Source of the DNA: an uncultured Actinomycetes bacterium
GTDB taxonomy: Bacteria; Actinomycetota; Coriobacteriia; Coriobacteriales; Atopobiaceae
NCBI GenBank assembly: GCA_900314685.1
Contig: OMWE01000012.1
Coordinates: 2,190 to 66,189 of the forward strand
Direction of reading: 5' to 3'
Length of the DNA stretch: 64,000 bases
This document shows, in pieces, positions 17,936-25,840 of the stretch (positions are counted from its first letter, which is position 1; each line of letters opens with the position of its first letter). The notes under the pieces are model-generated. The model worked only from the letters and a program-made list of their open reading frames with translations, did no database searches and was not told the DNA's origin. The position numbers were made by a program, and so were the translations under genes.

Positions 17936-18807
17936 TATCTGGCCGCGTCCAGCACGGCGCAGGTCTCCACGATGCGGGAGACGGCGGCATCCACGATGCC
18001 CTCGGGTGCGGCGGTCTCGATCTCGCCCTTGTCGCAGGCGGCGGCCAGCGCGGGGTCGATCGGGAGCTGCGCGAGCACGTCGAGGTCGTACGCCTGGGCG
18101 GACTCGGCGACCTTGGAGGGGCCGAAGACCTCGATCCGGCGCCCGCAGTCGGGGCAGGTGATGTAGGACATGTTCTCGATCAGGCCGAGGACGGGGACGT
18201 CCATCTGGCGTGCCATGTTGACGGCCTTGGCGACGACCATCTGCACGAGGTCCTGCGGGGAGGTGACGATCACGATGCCGTCCACGGGGACCTGCTGGTA
18301 GACGGTCAGGGCGATGTCGCCCGTTCCCGGGGGCATGTCGACGATCAGGTAGTCGATCTCGCCCCACTCGGTCTCCTCCCAGAACTGCTTGAGCACGCCC
18401 ATCAGGACGGGACCGCGCCAGAGCACGGGGTCGGTCTCGTGGTCGAGCACCAGGTTGGTGGAGACGACCTGGATGCCGCCCTTGGTCGTGACGGGGATCA
18501 TCAGCTGGCGGGCGCCGTCGGCCATGATGCGCTCGCCGGACAGGCCGAACATCTTGGGGATGGAGGGGCCGGTGATATCGGCGTCGAGGATGCCGACCTT
18601 GGCACCGCGGCGGGCGAGCTCGGTCGCGAGCAGACCCGAGACGAGCGACTTGCCGACGCCGCCCTTGCCGGACACGACGCCGATCACGTGCTTGATGTGG
18701 GTCAGGTCGTTCTGCTCAAAGAGCTGGGGTCCCTGGTGTCCGGGGAAGGCGGCCGCCACCTCGCGGCGCAGGGCCTCTTCCTCCTCGGGAGTCATCGCAT
18801 CAGCCAT
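17935..18807 (-). CDS. mrp: Mrp/NBP35-family P-loop ATPase (Fe-S carrier)
   Basis: The 290-residue cytosolic ATPase has the deviant Walker A VVSGKGGVGKSLVSG (about residue 44), DADITGPSIPKM, the switch IVDMPPGTGD and a C-terminal CPDCG pair that can hold a bridging Fe-S cluster. The family carries or inserts Fe-S clusters. ATG 18807 follows GAGAGGA by 6 nt; a longer open frame upstream has no support. It leads the operon with two flavoproteins, which it might supply with clusters or act with; that link is inference. Confidence 0.92.
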   Translation of the reverse strand: MADAMTPEEEEALRREVAAAFPGHQGPQLFEQNDLTHIKHVIGVVSGKGGVGKSLVSGLLATELARRGAKVGILDADITGPSIPKMFGLSGERIMADGARQLMIPVTTKGGIQVVSTNLVLDHETDPVLWRGPVLMGVLKQFWEETEWGEIDYLIVDMPPGTGDIALTVYQQVPVDGIVIVTSPQDLVQMVVAKAVNMARQMDVPVLGLIENMSYITCPDCGRRIEVFGPSKVAESAQAYDLDVLAQLPIDPALAAACDKGEIETAAPEGIVDAAVSRIVETCAVLDAAR

Positions 18808-18940
18808 GGAGTTCCTCTCTCGCGGTTGTCTGTAGCTGCATGTGTCAGCCTGTCTATAGTAGCGCGACGGACGGGCGAATGGCATGACGGGCTGAGCCGG
18901 CGGCCGGGTCCCGGGACGGGGCAGATGGGCCCGCCGGGCG

Positions 18941-21208
18941 CTAGCCGATCGAGGTGCGCAGCGCGAAATCGCGGTAGGCGAGGTAGCTGAGCTGTGTGAT
19001 CGTCTTGCCTGCGTCGCCTGCGCGGTCGTCGAGGTCGTGCCAGGCGCCGTCTGTGTCGCGGTAGCCAAAGAGGTTGAGCTGCGAGTAGAGGGTGCTGGCG
19101 CCGAGCTCGGCTTTTTGGTGGTCGGTCAGCGGGACGCCGATGGCAGCCAAGGAGCGGGCCGCGAGGTCCGAGGCGCTGGCGTAGGTGTCGGTATCGGCCT
19201 GGTCGCTGCCCGCGACGTCGTAGTTGGTCCACACGACGTAGTCGCTGAGGTAGAGGCGCTCGTCATGCTCGACGGGGTCCTCGTCGGGGTAGAAGGCGTC
19301 GTTGAGCTCGTCGGTGAAGTAGGGCTGGTGGTCGCCGAAAAAGACGAGCAGTACCGGGCGGTCGAGCTCGCGCAGCTCTCCCACGAACTTCCCGAGCGCC
19401 TCGTCCGACCCGCCGATGCAGGCCAGGTATTCCTGGATGAGCGCGTTGGTGTCGTCGTTGAGCTGGTCGGAGCCATAGTCCTTGTACTGCCTCATCACAT
19501 CCGCAGGGATGCCGCCCTGGTCGTAGCCGCTGTGGTTCTGCATCGTCACGTCAAAGATGAACTGCGGCTGCGGGTCGTTCTCGAGCTGCTCGATCACGCG
19601 GTCGTAGGTGGCCGCGTCGCTCGTCGCGTTGTGGTACTGCTCGGCGCCCTCGAAATCGTCGATGTCCAGGAAGGTGTCGAAGCCCATCTCCTCGTACACG
19701 CGGTCGCGGTCCCAGTTGGTGGCGAGGTTGGGGTGGATGGCACACGTCTCGTAGCCGAGCTGCGCGAGGCGGCGGGGCAGAGCCTCGACCTGGGAGAGGT
19801 CGTAGAGCGTGTAGGGGTATTTGCCGTTGCCGACAAAGGCCATCGAGGTGCCCGTCAGGAACTCGAACTCGGTGTTGCAGGTGCCGCCGCCGTTGACTGA
19901 GACGGCCAGCTTGCCGTGGGACAGCGCGTCGGGCATGCCCGTCTTAAAGAAGGTCGGCCCCTCGTAGCCGCCCAGGTCGCCCCAGGACGACAGGTCGGTG
20001 AAGGTCTCGTTCATCACGACGACGATGGAGGGCTGCAGCTGGTCGTACTGCGCCTCGGCGGCATGGGCGGCCGGGGTGTCGCCGTATGCCTGCGCGTAGC
20101 GGGTGATGAGGTCGTCTTCCGCGTTTCGTGCCGCGACGGAGGAGTAGCCGGCAGGCTCGTCGATCGGCAGGTCCTGCGCCTCGGCGATGAAGGAGGGCAG
20201 GAAGCCCTGCGACTTGAAGTTGGCGATCTGCCACTCCCACCAGTACTGGACCTTGATGTGGAAGAGGTCCTCATAGCTCGGCACGAGCACGGAGAAGACC
20301 AGCAAGGCGAACGCACCGAGGCCCAGGACGAGGGAGCGCACGTTGGGTCTGAGCCCGCCCCAGGCGGCGACGGTGCCCCGGGGCTCGGGGGAGGCGGCCA
20401 CGCGGCCCTCCGCGTCGGGCCCGTCGAAGATGAGCGCGCAGACGGCACAGCCGGCGCAGGCGCAGACCATCGACCAGAGCATGCGGGAGTCGAGGTGGTA
20501 CTCGTAGCCGCCGCCGACCGCCATGGCCGTGCCCGCGGCGAAGATGTCGCCGAACATGAGCACCGCGTTTTTGAACTGCAGGACAAAGGCCTGGATGATG
20601 CCGAGGGCGGAGAGGTGGCCTATGAGGACCGCCGGCGCGATCGCATGGCGCAGGTTGAGGAAGTAGAGCGCGGCGAGCGCCAGCAGGATCAGCCCGTACT
20701 CGATGAGCAGGGCGTGGGGCCAGACGAGGGGAAACTGGGTGTTCCAGGGGATCTCGAGCGCGGCGACGCCAAAGGCGGCGGCCACCAGCAGCACGGCGCG
20801 GCGGTACCTGCGGTCGTCGGCGAGCCGGGGCCAGCGACGGCGAATCCGCGGCGCGAGGTCGCGGCGGCGGAGCACGGCGTAGCCGGTCAGGGCGACCGCG
20901 GCGGCGCAGAGGACGCAGGAGAACGGGTCGCCGGCGTAGGGCCAGCCGACCATCCAGACCGTGAGCACGGCGGCAAAGAGGGCGTAGGAGCGCGCCCAGT
21001 TGGCGTCGCTCTTGAGCGGCAGGGCGCCGGGCGCCGCGTTTGTCTTTGCAACGTCCGTCTTTGCGTCTTCCGCCCGCTCGGGGCCGGCGCCGGACGCCGC
21101 GGACGCCGCGGGCGCGGCGGCACGCCTGCGGGCGCCGGAGATCGTGCGGAAGAGATAGACCGCCGCGGCGAGGAAGGGGAGCGCCGCGAGTCGGGTGAGG
21201 ACAGCCAC
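18941..21208 (-). CDS. LtaS-like membrane sulfatase / phosphoglycerol transferase
   Basis: The 755-residue polytopic protein has about seven hydrophobic segments in the first ~330 residues, then an extracellular alkaline-phosphatase-fold domain. The catalytic threonine is in VVVMNETFTDLSSWG; metal-site residues are in NGGGTCNTEFEFLTG, MQNHSGYD and FFGDHQPYF. The family polymerises glycerol phosphate (lipoteichoic acid) or transfers phosphoglycerol to surface glycans. GTG 21208 overlaps the stop of the GH25 gene (TAGTG), so the two are coupled, linking wall-polymer synthesis and wall hydrolysis. An Ala-rich linker near residue 50 contains an AAGACAAAC word and related copies. Confidence 0.88.
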   Translation of the reverse strand: MAVLTRLAALPFLAAAVYLFRTISGARRRAAAPAASAASGAGPERAEDAKTDVAKTNAAPGALPLKSDANWARSYALFAAVLTVWMVGWPYAGDPFSCVLCAAAVALTGYAVLRRRDLAPRIRRRWPRLADDRRYRRAVLLVAAAFGVAALEIPWNTQFPLVWPHALLIEYGLILLALAALYFLNLRHAIAPAVLIGHLSALGIIQAFVLQFKNAVLMFGDIFAAGTAMAVGGGYEYHLDSRMLWSMVCACAGCAVCALIFDGPDAEGRVAASPEPRGTVAAWGGLRPNVRSLVLGLGAFALLVFSVLVPSYEDLFHIKVQYWWEWQIANFKSQGFLPSFIAEAQDLPIDEPAGYSSVAARNAEDDLITRYAQAYGDTPAAHAAEAQYDQLQPSIVVVMNETFTDLSSWGDLGGYEGPTFFKTGMPDALSHGKLAVSVNGGGTCNTEFEFLTGTSMAFVGNGKYPYTLYDLSQVEALPRRLAQLGYETCAIHPNLATNWDRDRVYEEMGFDTFLDIDDFEGAEQYHNATSDAATYDRVIEQLENDPQPQFIFDVTMQNHSGYDQGGIPADVMRQYKDYGSDQLNDDTNALIQEYLACIGGSDEALGKFVGELRELDRPVLLVFFGDHQPYFTDELNDAFYPDEDPVEHDERLYLSDYVVWTNYDVAGSDQADTDTYASASDLAARSLAAIGVPLTDHQKAELGASTLYSQLNLFGYRDTDGAWHDLDDRAGDAGKTITQLSYLAYRDFALRTSIG

Positions 21209-22224
21209 TAGTTCGCCTCGCTTTGCGCGAAGACGGGCGTGAGGTCCAGGTCCAGGTCGACGTCCGTGTCGACGCCCGCGACCGTGCCCGTGTTGGAATA
21301 CTGCCAGATGCCAAAGAAGAGATCGGTGCTGGGCGCGGAGCCGTACTCCGCGTACCAGAAGCCGTACGGCGCGAGCTGCTCGAGGTCGTACCCGTCGAGC
21401 TGGGGGCCGTTGCCGTAGACCATCGCCGCGTGCCCCGCCTGCTCGATGCGCCGGCAGAAGGCGAGCGCCACCTCCGTGCGCTGCGTGCCCGTGAGGGAGG
21501 AGATGCGGTCCGAGCTGTCGTTGGCGGGCTCGAAGTCAAAGACGACGGGGTAGGTGAGCTGCGCGTCCCCGATCTGGTCGAGCACAAACTCGGCCTCCTC
21601 GACGGCCTCGTCGGCCGTGGTCGCCTGCGAGTAGAAGTAGACGCCGATGTCGAGACCCGCATCCTGCGCGGCCTGGAGGTTGTACTCGGCGTAGCTGTCC
21701 CGCACGATGGAGGCGTTGCCGCTGCCGCGGTAGCCGACGCGGACAAAGGCGAAATCGATGCCGTCGTCCCGGACCCGGGACCAGTCGATGTAGCCCTGGT
21801 GCTCGGAGACGTCGATGCCGGCGCGCGAGAGCGTCCGGCCGCCCGACACGTAGGTGTAGCGGCCGTCCGTGCCCTGGACGAGGTTGCCCCAGTCGTAGGG
21901 GCTCCGGTAGAGCTGGCCGGCGTCGATGCCCGAGGTGACGGACTCAACGGGGCCGCCCAGCCCGAGGAGGCCGAGGCGGCAGCCGGCGATGCGGAGCACG
22001 GCGAGGGCGAGGATGACGACGGCGACGACCGTGCCCAGGCGGAGGAGCAGGCCATGACCGCGTCGGTCGCGGCGGGATGCGGGACGGCGACCGGCGGGTC
22101 GGCGTGCGGGCGTGCGACGGGGGCTCTGACCGGCGGACCTGCGTCCCGATGCGGCGGACCTGCGACGAGGCGCAGCGGGGCCCTGCCCCGACACCATGTG
22201 CTCACCGCGCGTTTGTCTTGCCAT
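21208..22224 (-). CDS. GH25 lysozyme-like muramidase, membrane-anchored
   Basis: The 338-residue protein has an Arg-rich cytoplasmic N-terminus, one transmembrane helix (~61-82), then a GH25 domain: GIDVSEHQGYIDWSRV (catalytic Asp), FAFVRVGYRG, GVYFYSQA, and PVVFDFEP with the second acidic residues. GH25 enzymes cleave peptidoglycan beta-1,4 bonds. AGGAGG lies 4-5 nt before ATG 22224. The N-terminus carries an AAGACAAAC word (22211-22219). Its stop is shared with the start of the LtaS-like gene. Confidence 0.9.
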   Translation of the reverse strand: MARQTRGEHMVSGQGPAAPRRRSAASGRRSAGQSPRRTPARRPAGRRPASRRDRRGHGLLLRLGTVVAVVILALAVLRIAGCRLGLLGLGGPVESVTSGIDAGQLYRSPYDWGNLVQGTDGRYTYVSGGRTLSRAGIDVSEHQGYIDWSRVRDDGIDFAFVRVGYRGSGNASIVRDSYAEYNLQAAQDAGLDIGVYFYSQATTADEAVEEAEFVLDQIGDAQLTYPVVFDFEPANDSSDRISSLTGTQRTEVALAFCRRIEQAGHAAMVYGNGPQLDGYDLEQLAPYGFWYAEYGSAPSTDLFFGIWQYSNTGTVAGVDTDVDLDLDLTPVFAQSEAN

Positions 22225-22317
22225 GTCGCCTCCTTTGCAACCGAGCGCAAGGTACCAGTCTAGCGAAGCCGCACGAGGCACCGCTATACTCTCCACAAAG
22301 ACGAACGAGGAGGACAC

Positions 22318-22653
22318 ATGGACAACACATGCACGCCCGAGGTAGAGGCGTTTCTGGCTGACGACGACGTCATCTACACCGCGACCCAGATATTCGACGC
22401 GCTGTCGGACTTCACGAGGTTCCAGATCCTGGGGGCGCTCTCGCTGGGCGAGCGCAGCGTATCGGAGCTGCAGGACGTGTGCCACGTCTCGCAGTCGGCC
22501 GTGTCGCACCAGCTGCGGCTCCTGCGCGACCGCGGCCTGGTGACGGCGCGCCGCGAGGGCCAGCGCTCGATCTACGCGATAGCGGACGACCACGTCGTGA
22601 CGCTGATCCGCGTGGGCCTCGAGCACGCCGGCCACACGTTTGAGGAGGCCTAG
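22318..22653 (+). CDS. ArsR-family winged-helix transcriptional regulator
   Basis: The 111-residue protein has the ArsR helix-turn-helix: IFDALSDFTRFQILGALSLGERSVSEL, VSQSAVSHQLRLLRDRGLVTARREG and the wing SIYAIAD. There is a single obvious Cys-His region (CHVSQ), so metal sensing is possible but unproven. A TATACT -10-like box lies at 22284-22289 and a GAGGAGGA ribosome-binding site precedes the ATG. It ends 1 nt before the NA37 gene, so the two are probably co-transcribed. Confidence 0.88.
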   Translation: MDNTCTPEVEAFLADDDVIYTATQIFDALSDFTRFQILGALSLGERSVSELQDVCHVSQSAVSHQLRLLRDRGLVTARREGQRSIYAIADDHVVTLIRVGLEHAGHTFEEA

Positions 22654-22654
22654 C

Positions 22655-23752
22655 ATGATCAAGGTGCTCCATGCGGTCCTGCACGCCTTTGACCTCGACA
22701 CGGGCGAGTGCCAGTTCTCCGAGCGCGAGCTCGACGTGACGGAGCAGCCCGCGCGCTCGTACACGCAGCGCATGCTGCGGCGCGCCGTGCAGAGCCCCGA
22801 GAACCGGTGCGGCGCCTTCGCGGGACCCAACGCCTTCGCGGACGAGGTCGGTCGCTACCTGCAGGGGCAGCGCGGTTTCGTCGACCTGTCCTGCGACATC
22901 GCGCGCACGCTCTGGGAGCAGCTGCGCACGAGCGAGGACGCCGTGCCGCGCGACCTGCTGGTCGCCGACTTCACCGACACCGAGGCCGCCGGGGCGGCCA
23001 AGGCTGCTGCCGACGACGAGGACGGCACGACCGCGGCTGACCCCGCGAGTGGGGATGCCGACGCCGACATCGAGGACCGCACGCGCCGCTTCTTCGCCGT
23101 CATGCTGCTGCCCCGCAAAAAGGCCTACATGCACGAGACGACCGCCGTCGGCGGCATGCAGGTCAACGACCTGCTGGTGACCGACGCGGTGATCCCCGGC
23201 CCCACGCAAAAGGTCACGATGTACGCGGTCGTGGACCCCGCGGCGGGCACGGTCGTCTTCCAGGACGGCGGGGTGACCATCGCGGGGCGCGAGGCCCACA
23301 TCATAGAAGACGCGCTGCTCAAGTGCGAGGCCACCGCGTCCCCGCGCGAGGTCGTCGACACCGTGGTCCGCATCGCGGGCGACATCGCCGAGCAGTACGG
23401 GCGCAGCGCCGCGGTCGCGATGGCCGACGCGAAGGACTACGTCTCGCACAGCGTGCAGCAGGAGGAGCGGCTGACGCCTGCCGAGGTCGGAGCGCACGTC
23501 TTCCCGGAGGAGCCGGAGCTCGCGGAGCGGTTCGAGGACGCGGTGAGCGCCGAGCGGCTGCCCGAGGAGGTCACGATGAGGCCGTCCGTCGCGAACCGCC
23601 TGGCCAAGAGCCACCGCATCCGCACCGACACGGGCATCGACATCACGTTCCCCTCGGCGTACGCCGCCGACCAGCACTTCATCGAGTTCGACCGCGAGGC
23701 GGACGGCGGCATCGTCATCCGCATCCACGCCGCGAGCATCGAGAATCGCTGA
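22655..23752 (+). CDS. 37-kDa nucleoid-associated protein-like (NdpA/YejK, NA37)
   Basis: The 365-residue acidic protein matches the NA37 family by its start (KVLHAVLHAFDLDTGECQFSERELDV), middle (FAVMLLPRKKAYMHE) and C-terminus (DTGIDITFPSAYAADQHFIEF then GGIVIRIHAASIEN). The family associates with the nucleoid; the biochemical function is not settled. An Ala/Asp-rich low-complexity insertion sits near residues 108-145. GAGGAGG of the ArsR gene end acts as its ribosome-binding site. The neighbouring gene at 23975 encodes a protein with a DNA-binding-like tail. Confidence 0.78.
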   Translation: MIKVLHAVLHAFDLDTGECQFSERELDVTEQPARSYTQRMLRRAVQSPENRCGAFAGPNAFADEVGRYLQGQRGFVDLSCDIARTLWEQLRTSEDAVPRDLLVADFTDTEAAGAAKAAADDEDGTTAADPASGDADADIEDRTRRFFAVMLLPRKKAYMHETTAVGGMQVNDLLVTDAVIPGPTQKVTMYAVVDPAAGTVVFQDGGVTIAGREAHIIEDALLKCEATASPREVVDTVVRIAGDIAEQYGRSAAVAMADAKDYVSHSVQQEERLTPAEVGAHVFPEEPELAERFEDAVSAERLPEEVTMRPSVANRLAKSHRIRTDTGIDITFPSAYAADQHFIEFDREADGGIVIRIHAASIENR

Positions 23753-23813
23753 CTTGCGACCGGCGCGCGTACTATTGCAGACTTATTGTCTTCAATGGTG
23801 TCAACAAAATAAC

Positions 23814-23846
23814 GGCGAACGGTATCTTGCAACTGGCGAACGGTAT
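23814..23846. repeat. 12-bp direct repeats at 21-bp spacing
   Basis: GGCGAACGGTAT occurs exactly at 23814-23825 and 23835-23846, two helical turns apart, in a relatively AT-rich gap upstream of the esterase-like gene. A regulator site pair is plausible. Confidence 0.5.
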
Positions 23847-23974
23847 GTGTACAGTACGACTGTTGATATCCGAGCCCTAGCAGGGCCCTCCGCGGCCCTG
23901 TATTGCACGCACGGCCTGTCGTGGGCCTGCGCGCATGAGCCGGGGTAGACGAGTGTATCCAAGGAGTACGAGAC

Positions 23975-25096
23975 ATGAAACATACCGACAACGTCATTCA
24001 CAACACTGCGCTCGACCGCGACCTGCACGTGCGGGTCTACGGCGAGGACGGGCACCCGGTCATCGCCTTTCCCGCCGCCGGGGGTACCGCGGGCGACTGG
24101 GAGGACCACGGCATGGTCGACGCCGTCGCCGGACTGATCGAGTCCGGGCGCATGCAGCTCTTCGCCGTCGACTCCGCCGACGACGCGAGCTGGCTTGCTG
24201 GCGGCGATATCGACGCGCGCGGCGCTGCCCAGGAAGCGTATGCCCAGTTCGTCGCCGGCGACCTGCTTGCCTTTGTGAAGAAGACCAACGGCTCCGACGA
24301 GCGTCCGATGACCGCGGGCGTCGACCTCGGCGCCGTCCACGCGCTGCTCGCCCTGCTTCGCTGGCCCGGGAAGTTCGAGGGCGCTGTCGCGATGTCCGGC
24401 ATCTACGACGCCAAGCGCTATATCGACGGTCGCCTCAACTCCGACTGGTACAACAACTCCGCGGTGGACTTCATGACCAACCTGCCCGCAGACCACCCCT
24501 ACGTCGACGAGCTGCGCAAGCGTTTCATCGTCGTTGCCGCTGGCCAGGGCACCGGAGAGGAGACGACCCTCTCGACGCAGCGCGCGCTCGACACCCGCTT
24601 CGCCCAGCTCGGCCTCGGTGCCTGGTTTGACTACTGGGGAGGCGATGTGACGCACGACTGGTCCTGGTGGACCAAGATGGCTGCGTACTTCCTGCCGACG
24701 GCGCTCGACCGCTACGCCGAACCCGCGCCCGCTGCGAAGAGGCCTACAGCCACAGTGAAGCCCGCGGTCACCGTGAAGCCCGCAGCCGCTGCGAAGAAGC
24801 CCGCATCAAAGCCCGCAGCCGCTGCGAAGAAGCCCGCACCCGTGCCTGCTAAGCCTGCGTCCTCCAAATCCGCTGCTGGGAAGACGGCAAACGCAAAGCC
24901 CGCACCTCAGAAGCCCGCTGCCAAAAGCACTGCTAAGCCCGCTGCCAAGAGCACCCCGAAGCCTGTCGAAAAAACCGGGAAAGCGAAGAGCACCACGCCT
25001 GCTCCCAAAGCCGCTGTGAGGCCGGCGTCCGCGTCTGCGGCGAAGAAACCCTCGACGGCCAAGGGTGCCGCCAAGAAGAACGGACGCAAAATGTAG
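23975..25096 (+). CDS. Esterase-like alpha/beta hydrolase with histone-H1-like Lys/Ala/Pro tail
   Basis: The 373-residue protein has an esterase-family domain (~1-245) followed by a 125-residue tail rich in AAKKP, KPAA and KST repeats, like H1/AlgP-type DNA-binding tails. The hydrolase resembles esterase-D-like proteins: FPAAGGTAGDWEDHG, and GGDVTHDWSWW with the usual catalytic His. The nucleophile elbow, normally GxSxG followed by AxHAL, reads GVDLGAVHAL, so Asp117 (codon 24323-24325) replaces Ser. It may be a pseudoenzyme. AAGGAG precedes the ATG; a GC terminator follows. The adjacent NA37-type gene fits a nucleoid connection, which is inference. Confidence 0.75.
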   Translation: MKHTDNVIHNTALDRDLHVRVYGEDGHPVIAFPAAGGTAGDWEDHGMVDAVAGLIESGRMQLFAVDSADDASWLAGGDIDARGAAQEAYAQFVAGDLLAFVKKTNGSDERPMTAGVDLGAVHALLALLRWPGKFEGAVAMSGIYDAKRYIDGRLNSDWYNNSAVDFMTNLPADHPYVDELRKRFIVVAAGQGTGEETTLSTQRALDTRFAQLGLGAWFDYWGGDVTHDWSWWTKMAAYFLPTALDRYAEPAPAAKRPTATVKPAVTVKPAAAAKKPASKPAAAAKKPAPVPAKPASSKSAAGKTANAKPAPQKPAAKSTAKPAAKSTPKPVEKTGKAKSTTPAPKAAVRPASASAAKKPSTAKGAAKKNGRKM

Positions 25097-25170
25097 ACCC
25101 TCGCGGATCGACAGGCCTTCGCATATCAGAAGGCATATCAGAAGGCTTGAGCATATCGCGTGATTGTGCA

Positions 25171-25203
25171 GGCCCCGCCGCGCTGACCGGCGGGGCCTTT
25201 CGA
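25171..25203 (+). terminator. Rho-independent terminator after the esterase-like gene
   Basis: Perfect 9-bp stem GGCCCCGCC / GGCGGGGCC with a 9-nt loop, followed by TTT. It lies about 75 nt after the stop codon. Two tandem copies of GCATATCAGAAG (25121-25144) lie between. Confidence 0.85.
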
Positions 25204-25307
25204 TTGCGCGGGACGATTGCACGGGATACGAGAGGCGATGGGCCTCCGAGCGGAGGGTTCGTCTTCCCGACAGGCATGCGACCCGCTGCAATGGGCACGC
25301 AAAAATG

Positions 25308-25355
25308 ACAACGAGCCTGCAGCCACTAATAACAACGAGCCTGCAACCACTAATA
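25308..25355. repeat. Two tandem 24-bp repeats
   Basis: Units begin ACAACGAGCCTGC and end CCACTAAT; the two copies differ at one position. Only two full copies are present. Confidence 0.7.
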
Positions 25356-25589
25356 AGAATCTGCGGCTGCCAGAAAGAATCCGCAGGCAGCGAAAATAAG
25401 TACGCAATCTCCCAGAAAAAATACGCAGGTTTACGCGTTTGGACCCCTCGCCAGCGCGCAGACCTGCGTAATTATTGTAAGCGACTGCGTATTTTTTCGA
25501 GGACTGCATGTTGACCGAACGCGCTGCGCACCGGGTGTACACTCAGACCGGGAAGAAGAACGCGGATGGACCACGAGTAAGGAGCCGAT

Positions 25590-25835
25590 ATGGCAAAGCT
25601 GGAACTTTTCTACAAGCAGGGCTGCCCCTGGTGCCGCAAGGTCATGGACTACATGGACGCGAACGGTAAAACGGTGGACGCGATGTACGACATCTACGAC
25701 GGCGACGGTGCCGACGAGCACCGCGAGCGCCTGATCGAGGTGGGCGGCAAATGCCAGGTGCCCTGCCTCTTCATCGACGGCGAACCGCTCTACGAGTCGT
25801 CCGATATCATCGACTACCTCGCCGAAAACAGGTGA
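25590..25835 (+). CDS. Glutaredoxin-like protein
   Basis: The 81-residue thioredoxin-fold protein has the redox motif CPWC at residues 12-15, the cis-Pro region QVPCLFIDGEPLYES and the C-terminal DIIDYLAE helix common to glutaredoxins and GST N-terminal domains. Coriobacteria are not known for glutathione, so the natural thiol partner is uncertain. AAGGAG precedes the ATG. It is followed 5 nt later by glycerate kinase. Confidence 0.85.
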   Translation: MAKLELFYKQGCPWCRKVMDYMDANGKTVDAMYDIYDGDGADEHRERLIEVGGKCQVPCLFIDGEPLYESSDIIDYLAENR

Positions 25836-25840
25836 CGCCC

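Larger units (their letters stand above)
25097..25589. other. Repeat-rich intergenic region before glutaredoxin
   Basis: This 493-bp gap contains the terminator at 25171, two tandem 24-bp repeats (25308-25331, 25332-25355; one mismatch), and an AT-rich stretch with several TACGCA(G) motifs. AAAAAATACGCAG (25416-25428) has an exact inverted copy CTGCGTATTTTTT (25485-25497), and TACGCAGGT (25422-25430) also pairs with ACCTGCGTA (25472-25480). No CDS is supported. Confidence 0.6.

Noticed and set aside
25308..25355. CRISPR or VNTR
   Set aside because: Only two copies without spacers.
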